59,700 nucleotides of DNA, from positions 1-59,700 of the forward strand of contig CAKROK010000003.1 of NCBI GenBank assembly GCA_934373295.1, in the 5' to 3' direction. Positions within the stretch are counted from its first letter, which is position 1. Each line of letters begins with the position of its first letter. The stretch is from an uncultured Christensenellaceae bacterium (GTDB lineage: Bacteria > Bacillota > Clostridia > Christensenellales > Christensenellaceae). This document shows positions 49,265 to 58,290 of this stretch, piece by piece. The position numbers and the translations under genes were made by a program. The notes below the pieces were generated by a model. That model had not been told where the DNA came from and ran no database searches. It saw only the letters and a program-made list of their open reading frames with translations.

Positions 49265-50671
49265 TCATATCCTCCTTATATCCTCAATATACTGCGACGG
49301 AGTGACTCCCGTCGTCCGCTTAAACGTCTTGCTGAAGTGGTTATAGTTGTTGTAGCCCACCTCCTCCGCGACCTCATATACCTTCTTGTCGCCCTCCGCG
49401 AGCATCTTTCTCGCTATGAGAATCCTTATTTCGTTTATATAGTCGATGACGTTCACGCCCGTGTCCTTTTTAAATACGCGTGAAAGATATGAAGCGGTAT
49501 ACCCTAACTTCTCCGCGACGACGTCCAGCCCCAGCGTCCCCTCCGAATAATGCCTGTTTATATACTCTATGGCGACACGCGTTATCTTTGAACAGCCGGA
49601 AACGTCTATCACCTGAAGAAGGTCGTCCATCACCGCGTTCATGCACTCCTTCAGCGTCTGCCTGATATCTCTTAAATACTGCGCGTCTATTATCCGCTTG
49701 TTTACGGAATCGATATTCAGTCCGCCGTTTATGAACGCCGCGGGGTATTTCATCGCGAGCATGTCCGCTATGGACGTGTACATTATCTTCACCGCTATTA
49801 CAGAAACATTCGTCTCCATTTTTAGCCTTTCATAGAGCGCGTCCAGCCTGTCTAACAGTCTCGCCAGGCTCGCCCCTAAAATCTGCTCCGTTATCTCCTT
49901 TTTCAGCTCGGTTATGTCCTCCGGCAGCTCGTGGGTCACGGGCGTATACTTATACACCTTGCGTTCAGCTGTGAAAAAGCATCGCGCGGCGGCAGCTTCC
50001 GCCTGTTGGCGCAGCGTCACCGCCTCCGTCGGTTTTCCAAAATTGCTCAACCCCACGCAATAACCCCTTTGCGCGAGCATCTGCGCCGCCTGTTCTCCCT
50101 CCTTTTTTGAGGCTATGACATAGGCCGTCGCGCCCGTTAAGCTGTATGCGGATACCCCCTCAAGCCCGCTCAGCGCCTGCTTTAGCGCATCTCTGTCCCC
50201 GTCCGTTATGGCGAGGACGGTTATATCCGCGTTGGTGCAATTTTCAGCCGACGCTCCGCCGAAAAGCAGCGCATCCACCTTGCTTTCGCGCGATATGCTC
50301 TCGTTTTTTCCCCGATTCATCGCCCGCGTTATCGTCTCTTTTAGAATTTCTTCATTTATATCGTATTTTAAGATGTAGTCCGACGCGCCGAACACGAACG
50401 CCTGCTTGACATAGTGAAAATCCTGATGTGAGCTTAATACTATCGAGCGCACCTCCGGATAATTGAGCATTATCCACTTTAAAAGCTCTATGCCGTCCAC
50501 CTTGGGCATGACTATGTCCATGAGCACGAGATCCGGCTTAAAGCTCCTTATCATATCCTTTCCCGCCTCGCCGTTGTTCGCCGTCTCGATCTCCGTCATG
50601 TCCAGCTTTTCCAGCATCGAAACCAATCCCTTTCTCACAAGGGGTTCATCGTCAACTATCAGTATCCTCAT
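49265..50671 (-). CDS. YesN-type response regulator with AraC output
   Basis: A 468-aa cytoplasmic transcription regulator. The receiver domain (1-120) starts MRILIVDDEPLVRKGL, with the phospho-Asp in DLVLMDIVMPKVDG (about residue 54) and the conserved Lys in FVFGASDYILKYD. A middle helical region of unknown role follows. The C-terminal AraC HTH pair (about 365-465) includes YLSRVFKKDTGVNVIDYINE and VGYNNYNHFSKTFKRTTGVTPSQY. Its start overlaps the kinase gene by 20 bases, so the two are coupled. Probably controls sugar transport or utilisation genes outside the window. Confidence 0.93.
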   Translation of the reverse strand: MRILIVDDEPLVRKGLVSMLEKLDMTEIETANNGEAGKDMIRSFKPDLVLMDIVMPKVDGIELLKWIMLNYPEVRSIVLSSHQDFHYVKQAFVFGASDYILKYDINEEILKETITRAMNRGKNESISRESKVDALLFGGASAENCTNADITVLAITDGDRDALKQALSGLEGVSAYSLTGATAYVIASKKEGEQAAQMLAQRGYCVGLSNFGKPTEAVTLRQQAEAAAARCFFTAERKVYKYTPVTHELPEDITELKKEITEQILGASLARLLDRLDALYERLKMETNVSVIAVKIMYTSIADMLAMKYPAAFINGGLNIDSVNKRIIDAQYLRDIRQTLKECMNAVMDDLLQVIDVSGCSKITRVAIEYINRHYSEGTLGLDVVAEKLGYTASYLSRVFKKDTGVNVIDYINEIRILIARKMLAEGDKKVYEVAEEVGYNNYNHFSKTFKRTTGVTPSQYIEDIRRI

Positions 50672-52427
50672 TTTCTTCCTCCATCGCCGGTATCACCATG
50701 GTGACTGCCGTTCCCTTACCCATCTCGCTTTTTACGCTCACTCCGTATTCGCGTCCGAAATACATCTTTATGCGCGTGTCGACGTTATTAACGCCTATTC
50801 CCATCATGCCCGTCCTCTCCTTGGGCGATTTTAGCATCTGTTCGACCTGCTCGGGCGTCATGCCGCATCCGTTGTCCTTAACGACATATACTATATTTCC
50901 GTCCGAAAGGGAGACATCTATGCTCAATAGCCCGCGCCTTTCGCTCATATTTAACCCGTGAAATATCGCGTTTTCCACTATCGGCTGGAGCAGGAATTTC
51001 AGCGTCTTATACTTATATGCCCCCTCGTCCACATTCATGCTCACGTCAAAGCCGTCGTCATATCTGAAGCTCTGTACGGTGATATAGTCCTTTATCTGCT
51101 CTATCTCTTCTCTTATAGAAATGTACGTCTGGCCCACCCTGATGGTCGATTTAAACAGATTTATCAGCGCGGAGACCGCCTGCTCCGTCCTCTCGTTGCC
51201 GTCCAGCTTCGCGCTCCATTTCACCGTATTTAGCGTATTATATATGAAATGCGGATTTATCTGCATCTGCAATATTTCGAATTCCTGCTTATTTCTTATT
51301 TCGTTGCTCACGTTTATCTGGTGCATGAGGTTGTTTATCGCGTCCGTAAAGCCCTCATATTCGTCCTTCGTGAGGAAGTTTGACCTTATCGGCGGAAGGC
51401 TGTATTCCCTGCCCGGCTCACCGTGCTTTATCGCCTCCGTGACCTCCGTCATGCTCTTTATCGGGCGGGAAAGCAGCGCCGCGATAGTATACGAAAGCGC
51501 GAGTATTATGACCACCATCACTCCCGTGAACATCATTATTATCGTCTTGTAATTCGTCGCATTTTTGGTGAGCTGCGTTTCGTTCGTCACGCATACTATA
51601 TGCCAGCCGGTGTCGGCTATCTCGCGTCCCTCGGTCATATACCTCGTTGCGTTTATCGTCACGCTCTGCCTGCCCGTTTCAAAATATCTGCGCACCGCCT
51701 CCCCCACGTCCTGCGTAAGGCTGCCCCTTTGCGCGGCTATTTTTCCGTCGAGGTCTGTCAGCACATACTGCGTGCATTTCACCTCGCTCACTCTTATCCT
51801 CTTATAGAATTCCTCGGATGAAAAGTTTATCTTCATCACGGCGCAGTCCGCGGTCCTTTGTCCGGTGGAAATGGGCGCGACGTATGAGCATATTTCCGCC
51901 GTCTTTGTGACCGTTTGAAGGTCGTTGTGTTCGGATAAAAAGAAGCTCTCGCCCAAATGCGACGCCCTGCTAAACCACTGCTCATTTTTCGGGAAATAGA
52001 GCCTATCCACAGTGTCCGAGTAGTTTACGTAGTGAAATTCTCCCGAGGGATGATAAAGGTACACTGAATCCACCATTTCATTAGATGAAATTGCCGTGCT
52101 CAGACGAGTGAAGATAAACTCCGTCCTGTTGATGTAATCTATTGCCTTGTCGAAATCCTCCTCATCCTTGTCGATAAGGCTGCAAAGATATTCATCCGAG
52201 GCTATCTCGTCCACAATTCCCTGAAGCTCATCTCGCAGCTCGACTATTCCGCTCTGCGTCTCAGCCATGTTTTCGCGGTTGCTCTGCTTCGCGCTGTCGC
52301 GATAGGTCGATTCGAGATTTGCCGCGAGCATGAATCCGAAAAGCATTATTGGCACGAGAAAAAACACCGAAAACAATATAAGCAGCTTGTATTCGAATTT
52401 CAGCTTAATGCCCCCTCTTTTTTTCAT
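50652..52427 (-). CDS. YesM-type sensor histidine kinase
   Basis: A 591-aa membrane kinase. Membrane helices are at about 12-35 and 285-310, with a roughly 250-residue extracellular sensor between them, then HAMP (LLSRPIKSMTEVTEA), a His_kinase domain with the phospho-His in INPHFIYNTLNTVKW, and a HATPase (LLQPIVENAIFHGL, VKDNGCGMTPEQV, GIGVNNVDTRIKMYFG). I prefer the ATG at 52427, six bases from GGGGA; the one at 52433 overlaps it. It partners with the downstream YesN regulator and the upstream sugar-binding lipoprotein. Confidence 0.93.
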   Translation of the reverse strand: MKKRGGIKLKFEYKLLILFSVFFLVPIMLFGFMLAANLESTYRDSAKQSNRENMAETQSGIVELRDELQGIVDEIASDEYLCSLIDKDEEDFDKAIDYINRTEFIFTRLSTAISSNEMVDSVYLYHPSGEFHYVNYSDTVDRLYFPKNEQWFSRASHLGESFFLSEHNDLQTVTKTAEICSYVAPISTGQRTADCAVMKINFSSEEFYKRIRVSEVKCTQYVLTDLDGKIAAQRGSLTQDVGEAVRRYFETGRQSVTINATRYMTEGREIADTGWHIVCVTNETQLTKNATNYKTIIMMFTGVMVVIILALSYTIAALLSRPIKSMTEVTEAIKHGEPGREYSLPPIRSNFLTKDEYEGFTDAINNLMHQINVSNEIRNKQEFEILQMQINPHFIYNTLNTVKWSAKLDGNERTEQAVSALINLFKSTIRVGQTYISIREEIEQIKDYITVQSFRYDDGFDVSMNVDEGAYKYKTLKFLLQPIVENAIFHGLNMSERRGLLSIDVSLSDGNIVYVVKDNGCGMTPEQVEQMLKSPKERTGMMGIGVNNVDTRIKMYFGREYGVSVKSEMGKGTAVTMVIPAMEEENEDTDS

Positions 52428-52439
52428 GCTCATTCCCCG

Positions 52440-53447
52440 CTAATTTCTGGTAAAAAACTCGTAGTTGCTCTTGTCTATGACGAATACGCCGGTGTCGATG
52501 TATGAGGGCGTTCCCGTCACGCCCGCGCTGTCCTTATCGGGGACTATCGAAACGGTCGGATTGTTGTAGTCGTTTAGTATCATCATCGCATAATAGGGCA
52601 TGAGCGCCGTTTGCTGCATGAGCGTCGCCGTTATCACGCCCTCCTCTATCTTTTTTAGGACGTATGAGCTCCTGTCCATCGCGATTATCTTTATCTTCCC
52701 CACCAGATCCAGCTCCTCCACCGCGGCTGCGGCCGCCGCTCCGCCGAAATAGTCCGTACAAAGTATCAGCTCCGTCTCCGGGTGCTTCTTCAAAAGCTCT
52801 ATCGCCGCCGTATACGCCGTGTCCGTACTCGCCCCGGTATCCACGCTCGCGACGACGTTTATCCCCTGATAGCTGTCAAAGACCTTCATCGCGCCCGCCG
52901 TCCTCTCCATATGCAGCTGCATCTCCGGCTCGGTCAATATAGCGACGTTTCCGCTTATGCCGAGCTGGCTTATGGCTATCTTTGCGCCCTTTTCACCAGC
53001 GTTTTCGTTGCCCGTCCCCACGAACGCTATGCGCTTTGAATTTTTGACGTCCCCGTCAATGGTCACGGTAGGTATGCCCGCCCTCCAAGCCTTGTCAATC
53101 ATGCCCGTCAGCTCGTCGCTCGCGCCAAAAGCCACAATGCCGTCAACCTTTTTTTCTATGGCATATTCAAAATAGTCCTTCATCGAATTTATGTCGTTTT
53201 CCATGGGCGCAAGGTACTCATAATCCACCCCAATCTCCTGACACGCCTTAATAAACCCTATGCGATGATCCGTAAAATACTCATATGAGGACATGCAGGA
53301 AATGCATATGTATTTTCCCCTTTTATCGGAAACCTCCGCCGATTCAGACGCTTCGGGCATAGATGAAGAATCGCCAGCCTCGGGAGCGGCGCACGCGCAT
53401 AGCATCAATATCATAAACGCCAAAATGATTGCAAACGTGTTTTTCAT
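52440..53447 (-). CDS. Periplasmic-type sugar-binding lipoprotein
   Basis: A 335-aa secreted solute-binding protein of the LacI/ribose-binding fold. The N-terminus is a lipoprotein signal (AIILAFMILMLCAC, lipid Cys near 20), followed by a Ser/Glu/Ala linker. Domain motifs include GIVAFGASDELTGMIDKAWRAGIPTVTID and later TELILCTDYFGGAAAAAAVEE. I start at 53447, where the signal peptide begins; no strong SD is seen. It is first in a unit with YesM and YesN homologues but has no adjacent ABC permease or ATPase, so it likely presents a sugar to the kinase rather than to a transporter. Confidence 0.88.
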   Translation of the reverse strand: MKNTFAIILAFMILMLCACAAPEAGDSSSMPEASESAEVSDKRGKYICISCMSSYEYFTDHRIGFIKACQEIGVDYEYLAPMENDINSMKDYFEYAIEKKVDGIVAFGASDELTGMIDKAWRAGIPTVTIDGDVKNSKRIAFVGTGNENAGEKGAKIAISQLGISGNVAILTEPEMQLHMERTAGAMKVFDSYQGINVVASVDTGASTDTAYTAAIELLKKHPETELILCTDYFGGAAAAAAVEELDLVGKIKIIAMDRSSYVLKKIEEGVITATLMQQTALMPYYAMMILNDYNNPTVSIVPDKDSAGVTGTPSYIDTGVFVIDKSNYEFFTRN

Positions 53448-53463
53448 TGATACGACCCCTGTT

Positions 53464-53491
53464 TTTATATTCAGACTGTCCATAAGGTCAA
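53464..53491 (-). promoter_or_regulatory. Probable promoter of the lipoprotein-kinase-regulator unit
   Basis: On the minus strand TTGACC (53486-53491) and TATAAA (53464-53469) are 16 bases apart. The start codon is only 16 bases beyond the -10, so the transcript would be nearly leaderless, consistent with the poor SD. Confidence 0.4.
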
Positions 53492-53581
53492 CTAAAGTCG
53501 ATAAACGGCTTTAAGAACATTTTAACTGCCGAAATGTCAAGAATGCTCGATTTTTCGTCATTAAGTATTCTTTCAAAAAAC

Positions 53582-53595
53582 TTGACCAAGGTCAA
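53582..53595. promoter_or_regulatory. Inverted repeat TTGACC-AA-GGTCAA
   Basis: A 6-bp inverted repeat with a two-base centre, about 95 bases upstream of the promoter; its half-site recurs at the -35 box (53486-53491). It is a possible regulator site, including for the YesN-like protein. The rest of 53492-53742 is AT-rich with nothing else recognised. Confidence 0.35.
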
Positions 53596-53742
53596 ACAAG
53601 AAAGATTCGGCAGGCTATATTTTAAGTTTACAATTAGTTTAAATCTTCTTCAATGAACTTTTTTGCGCATAAGCATGTCGTATTTTGCAGCAATGAAGAA
53701 ATCTCATACATAAAATAAAAAAAGCCGACCTGCGGAATTGAT

Positions 53743-53845
53743 ATGCTCCCTATAAAGTAAACAGTGTAATAAAGCACTGAAAGCTATATAGGGAGCATTT
53801 TTGTATGAGAAGAGAAAATATATCATCCGCAAGCCGTTTAATTGA
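53743..53845 (+). mobile_element. Possible insertion-sequence remnant
   Basis: ATGCTCCCTATA (53743-53754) and TATAGGGAGCAT (53787-53798) form a perfect 12-bp inverted repeat with a nested CAGTG/CACTG hairpin. It is followed seven bases later by ATG (53805) opening MRRENISSASRLIDYF, after which the frame runs antisense into the kinase gene. The arrangement resembles the left end and first codons of a transposase gene that has been cut off; alternatively it is a terminator for rightward transcription. No full transposase is present. Confidence 0.35.
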
Positions 53846-54451
53846 CTACTTCCTATACAATTCACATATTATATTTGTACACGTCTCAATTCCTATCTTG
53901 TCGCTGTCTAACGAAATGTGATAGTTTTGTGCCAGGCCCCATTCCTCGCCCGTGTAGTGCTTATAATAGACCTTTCTCTGCTCGTCCTTCTTCTTGACCC
54001 TCGTCTCCGGCTTTATGCCGTTATCGCCGTATCTTGCGACGATGCGCTTTGCGCGCGCCTCCTTTGAGGCATAGATGAACACGTTTAACACGTCCGTCCT
54101 CTCCTTTAAGACGAAATTCGCGCACCGTCCCACTATTATGCACGGATGCTCATCCGCAAGCTCCCTTATTATGTTGTTCTGCAAAATGTAAAGCTGATCT
54201 GCGGGGGAAAGACCGTCCGATAGCCTGCTCCAATTCGCGCTGAAAGCGAGGTTGAAAAGAAAGCTGCTCGTCGTGGGCGCGTATTCGCCGTGCTCCTCGA
54301 CAAAATCGCTCGAATATCCGCTTTTTTGCGCGACCTGCCTGACTATCTCCTTGTCGTAAAACTCGATGCCCAGCTTTTCGCTCACGAGCTTGCCTATTGA
54401 GTGCCCTCCGCTTCCAAATTCCCTTGAAATAGTTATTATCCTGTTACTCAT
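53846..54451 (-). CDS. Cytidylate-kinase-like protein
   Basis: A 201-aa P-loop protein of the cytidylate kinase-like family (PF13189 type). It starts RIITISREFGSGGHSIGKLV, the characteristic P-loop of this family, then YDKEIVRQVAQKSG, CIIVGRCANFVL, and a lid-like KKKDEQRKVYYKHYTGEEWG. The family phosphorylates nucleotides or related substrates, but activity on CMP is unproven. It lies 13 bp downstream of the phosphopantetheinyl transferase gene, on the same strand. The 3' end abuts the possible IS remnant. Confidence 0.87.
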   Translation of the reverse strand: MSNRIITISREFGSGGHSIGKLVSEKLGIEFYDKEIVRQVAQKSGYSSDFVEEHGEYAPTTSSFLFNLAFSANWSRLSDGLSPADQLYILQNNIIRELADEHPCIIVGRCANFVLKERTDVLNVFIYASKEARAKRIVARYGDNGIKPETRVKKKDEQRKVYYKHYTGEEWGLAQNYHISLDSDKIGIETCTNIICELYRK

Positions 54452-54464
54452 TTCTTCTTCCTCC

Positions 54465-55016
54465 TTATAAAAAACGCTGTAAATCGGCGTATTCTATCCT
54501 TTTAAGCTCATGTCGCGGCGGGTTTTTTGCACATGCCGCGATGATTATATTTTCCGCCTCGTAAACCTCTCCATAGCATTTTGCATCGTCCGAATAGAGC
54601 GTGTTCATGTCAAATCCTATGCCCTCGAGCATCTGCGCTATGCCTCTGCCCGTCAGCTTCGCCGCGGCCTCCTTTAACGTCCACAGCCTTATCGCGTCAT
54701 CGTTCGCGCTTATGCCGGCAAGCTCATTTTCCGAGCATATTCTCTCGAGCATTTTTTCATTTATGCTCCTGTCGAGATGCTCTGCGTCTATGCCCACTTC
54801 TTCTTCCGATATGGCGACGGCGCAAAAGCCGTCCGTATGTGTAAGGCTGAAAAAGTACGGGCAGTTTTCTATATACGGCTTGCCACCCTTCATCTTTTTT
54901 ATGATATAATCGGCTATTCCATGTTCGTTAAGCGCTAAAGCCAGCAGTGCATGTGCATTTAAATGTTCTCTCTTTGCGTTTCTCTCGGCGTTCTCATCAA
55001 AACAATAATATATCAT
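54465..55016 (-). CDS. Sfp-type 4'-phosphopantetheinyl transferase
   Basis: A 183-aa transferase that moves phosphopantetheine from CoA to carrier-protein serines. Motifs are PYIENCPYFFSLTHTDGFCAVAI (the FSLTH box), EVGIDAEHLDR (Mg-binding GxDxE, about 76) and LWTLKEAAAKLTGRG (WxxKEA, about 112). It is short for the family and lacks one lobe, as in many Clostridia. No polyketide or peptide synthetase genes are near; it may serve a distant cluster or replace AcpS. Confidence 0.86.
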   Translation of the reverse strand: MIYYCFDENAERNAKREHLNAHALLALALNEHGIADYIIKKMKGGKPYIENCPYFFSLTHTDGFCAVAISEEEVGIDAEHLDRSINEKMLERICSENELAGISANDDAIRLWTLKEAAAKLTGRGIAQMLEGIGFDMNTLYSDDAKCYGEVYEAENIIIAACAKNPPRHELKRIEYADLQRFL

Positions 55017-55165
55017 ATATTAATAATACCACGTTCACACTCATCATGAAACACCTATACCGCTTATACCATTTTCGATTTTTTCATATAGAATGTACGG
55101 TTTTTGAATAAATAAAACAGCCTGCCGCTTAAAATGAATTAAACAGCAGACTGGTTTATAGCTTA

Positions 55166-58117
55166 TTACTTCGTCAATATCGACTTTTTATCCGACCACG
55201 CGGAATACGTCCGGTAGGTCTTTCCGCTTATCACGGTGTCCTTATAGCTCCTCACGCGAACATAATACCTCGTCTTTCGCGATAATCCCGTGACGGTCTT
55301 TTTTGTGGTCGTGTTATTCGTTATCCAGATCAGCTTTGAGCCGGACGTAAACGCTGAATTTTTAGCATATTGCAGCCTATAGCCCGTATTTTTGGTCTTT
55401 TTGAGCCAGGTCGCGGTGAAGCTGCCCGTCCCCGCCGTGAGGGACGTGAGCTTCTGTTTTAACCCCTTTATACCAAACGTCAGCACCTTTTTGCCCGTAT
55501 ATGCGCCCTTCATGGTCACTGTGACGGTATACGTCCCCGGGTACTTCCTGCCCGAGCCGTATGCCACGGTATAATTTGACGATGCGATAGCCTTGCCCTT
55601 AGCGTCCTTCACGCTGACGGTGGGCTTTTTGACCTTTCCGTCATATGTATAGGACGTCGCGGAGAGGGAGACGGTAAGCTCGCTTATATTCGTGACCAGC
55701 TTCACGCCCACGGGATCGCATAACAGGCTCGTACACTTTGCATATGCGTTGTTTGCGGCTATCTTATAATAGTATTCGCCGCCCGCTTTAAGCCCCGTGT
55801 CCGTATAGCTCGCCGTGGTCACGTTCGCTATGCGCTCATACTCTGCGCCCTTTTGCGTCGCGCGTAAGATGTCATAGCTCGTCGCGCCCGATACCGCGCT
55901 CCACTTGACAAGCGCGGATGTCTGCGACGCCTTTGTCACGCTTAAATTCTTCACCGTGGCGAGGCGGACATACACCGTATAATACTTATACACATCGTCC
56001 GTGATATAGCAGTATATCTTTGAATAGCCGGGTTTTAACGCCTTGACCACCCCAGCGGAGGTCACGCTCGCGTTTGCGGGCTTGCTCGATACCCACTCTA
56101 CGGAATATCCGTTCGCATTCGCGGGAGTAGTCGTGGGCTTCATCGTGAAGCTGTCGCCGATATTCACTATGTTCTTTCCGGAGAGCTTTACCGCGGTGGG
56201 CTTTATCGCTTTTCCTGAAATATCGACATACGACGCATAGAGATAGCCTATCTTGCCGTCTATCAGCACCTTATGCCACCCCGAAACGCAGTTCTTTTCA
56301 ATGATATTCACCTGCGTCCCCTTTGCTATCTCCTTCACGACATAGCTCACGCCTGAAGATGTGGAGGGATATGTGCGCAGGTTCACATTTCCGTTTGTTT
56401 TACCGATATGGTCCGCGAGCGTCCTCGGACTGTATATTTGAAAATACATGGACGAGACATAGCAAACCTGATTGCTAAACCATATCTGATGCCAGCCGTC
56501 GGCATAATCTGCCTTAATTATCTCTATATCCGCGTTTTTCGCAATAGTTCCCATCTTGGCATAGCTCGCCGATGCGCCGCTGCGCACGTTTACATTAGTC
56601 GCGACGCACACGGCTTTCGCCTCGATATCCGGCTTTTCCACCTTGACGTCGCCCGATGAGACGTCCTTTAGCGTGGGCGCCTTGATATTGCCCGTCTTTA
56701 TCGCCGCACCGGGGAAGTAAAACGAAAGTATCTGTTTATAAGTCAATCCCTGCTTCGCCGCCTGCTGTGCGCCGCGCTGGCTCATGCCCACGCCGTGGCC
56801 GAATCTCACATGATTGAAGGTAAACGCAGTCGAATCGGACGTGACCGTGGTCATTTTAAGCGTAGTATCGGAAAACACCTTATATGAGCCCGCGGGCTCG
56901 ATCTCCAGCGTATCGAACAGCACCGTCACGCTGACGTCCTTTTTCGCGCCCGCCGCAGTGGGGACGTTCACCGTCAGCTTGATATTATAGCCCGTATAGT
57001 CGCCGCAGGATGCAAGCTCGCCCTCTCTGTTTTCATATTCGGAAGAAGTATGACCCTTACACTTATTTAGCTCAGCATATTTGAGCGCGTGTTTTTGCGC
57101 ACTGCCTCCCTTTGCGGCATACGCGCGGTTCACCTTGGGCGTGACGGAAGAAACGGATTTTAAAGTGACGTCCGTGGTGAGCGCGACGGAATACGCAGTA
57201 TTTGAGGACAGCTTATCCACTACTAACTGCTTTAAATACTTTTCGAGATTTGCGTTGAGCTTGTTTGAAGAGGACGTGAGGTTCTTATACAGCTTGACCG
57301 TCTCCTTTTTACTCGACGGGTTCGCCGTGTCATAGGGATCCGCCTTTACGACCTGATACGGCTCATAATACGAGCCGGAATGCCATATATGCTGGGGCAT
57401 CTCCGTATAGCCGCCGTTTGACGCAGTATAATAGACATGCGTAAGCTCATTGCCACTTATGAGAAGTTGATTTTTAGTCGCCTTTACTGCGGCAAGCGTG
57501 TTTTTATGCGACGCATTATATCCGCGATATGCCTGATCCGTCGCACTGTCCACGACATCGTAATTCGTTCCCTTATGCGTCGCTGCATACGTCCTCGCCG
57601 CGACGGCCTGCGCCTTTAACGCCTCTATGCCCGAGCTTTCGCCTATCTCATAGGGCACGACGCCCGCGACATAATCCTCCATATAGACGTAATTTATGAG
57701 GGTGATGTAGCCCGTGGTTGATATCGTATACTTTAAATCGCCCAGATATTTATATCCCTTGGTGGTGACGTAATTATTCTTCCCGGTCGTTGGCGCGCCC
57801 TGCTTAATGGTTATGGAGCCGGTGTTGGAGTACACAAGCGCGTTTTTGGCATTATAAAGGGAGAGCTTCCCGCTCGTGAGCTTTACCGTATACGCTTGTC
57901 GCGAAAGCACCTTGCCGTTTTCCTCAATGTAGTAGTTTCCGTCCACGGTAAAGGTGGTCGACGTGACCGAGCCTATGGAGAGCTTGACCCTCACTATCGA
58001 ATAATCGGTATCGAGTTCCCCCGCATTTGCAGTATTCGGCATCAGCGCGAACACAAATGCGGCGAGTATCCCCATGACTATAAGCGCCGCCATGCCGCGT
58101 TTTACAGTTTTAGACAT
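55166..58117 (-). CDS. Secreted SpoIID/LytB-type surface protein with SH3, Ig and FN3 domains
   Basis: A 983-aa exported protein. Domains: signal peptide (1-32); SpoIID/LytB peptidoglycan-processing domain (about 110-485, with EDYVAGVVPYEIG, AQAVAARTYA, VYYTASNGGYTE and GHGVGMSQRGAQQAA); two SH3-like repeats (VNVRSGASASYAKMG near 510, VNLRTYPSTSSGV near 590); a BIG2-like Ig fold (about 655-735); FN3 (about 737-815); a KKPTVSVKDAKGKAIASSNY repeat domain; and a final FN3 (about 895-983). SpoIID enzymes cut glycan strands; outside sporulation such LytB-like proteins remodel the wall. AAGGGTGG precedes the ATG. Monocistronic. Confidence 0.9.
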   Translation of the reverse strand: MSKTVKRGMAALIVMGILAAFVFALMPNTANAGELDTDYSIVRVKLSIGSVTSTTFTVDGNYYIEENGKVLSRQAYTVKLTSGKLSLYNAKNALVYSNTGSITIKQGAPTTGKNNYVTTKGYKYLGDLKYTISTTGYITLINYVYMEDYVAGVVPYEIGESSGIEALKAQAVAARTYAATHKGTNYDVVDSATDQAYRGYNASHKNTLAAVKATKNQLLISGNELTHVYYTASNGGYTEMPQHIWHSGSYYEPYQVVKADPYDTANPSSKKETVKLYKNLTSSSNKLNANLEKYLKQLVVDKLSSNTAYSVALTTDVTLKSVSSVTPKVNRAYAAKGGSAQKHALKYAELNKCKGHTSSEYENREGELASCGDYTGYNIKLTVNVPTAAGAKKDVSVTVLFDTLEIEPAGSYKVFSDTTLKMTTVTSDSTAFTFNHVRFGHGVGMSQRGAQQAAKQGLTYKQILSFYFPGAAIKTGNIKAPTLKDVSSGDVKVEKPDIEAKAVCVATNVNVRSGASASYAKMGTIAKNADIEIIKADYADGWHQIWFSNQVCYVSSMYFQIYSPRTLADHIGKTNGNVNLRTYPSTSSGVSYVVKEIAKGTQVNIIEKNCVSGWHKVLIDGKIGYLYASYVDISGKAIKPTAVKLSGKNIVNIGDSFTMKPTTTPANANGYSVEWVSSKPANASVTSAGVVKALKPGYSKIYCYITDDVYKYYTVYVRLATVKNLSVTKASQTSALVKWSAVSGATSYDILRATQKGAEYERIANVTTASYTDTGLKAGGEYYYKIAANNAYAKCTSLLCDPVGVKLVTNISELTVSLSATSYTYDGKVKKPTVSVKDAKGKAIASSNYTVAYGSGRKYPGTYTVTVTMKGAYTGKKVLTFGIKGLKQKLTSLTAGTGSFTATWLKKTKNTGYRLQYAKNSAFTSGSKLIWITNNTTTKKTVTGLSRKTRYYVRVRSYKDTVISGKTYRTYSAWSDKKSILTK

Positions 58118-58151
58118 TTTTCCACCCTTATATTATAGTATTCTAATATAG

Positions 58152-58180
58152 AGTATAGATAAAAACGCCGCGTAAATCAA
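58152..58180 (-). promoter_or_regulatory. Promoter of the SpoIID-type gene
   Basis: On the minus strand TTGATT (58175-58180) and TATACT (58152-58157) are 17 bases apart, about 35 bases before the ATG. Confidence 0.65.
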
Positions 58181-58290
58181 GCAGTTAATTGTAAACGTTT
58201 CAAAATTGTAAACAAAATCGAGGGGATCCGGGGAGAAAAGTTTGCGCGCTTTATTTTGAAAGTGCAAAAACTCTCGTAAATTGAATAATT

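Noticed and set aside
55166..58117. Evidence for sporulation from the SpoIID domain
   Set aside because: The protein is a large multidomain surface protein of the LytB-like branch; such proteins occur in non-sporulating Clostridia, and no sporulation gene accompanies it.
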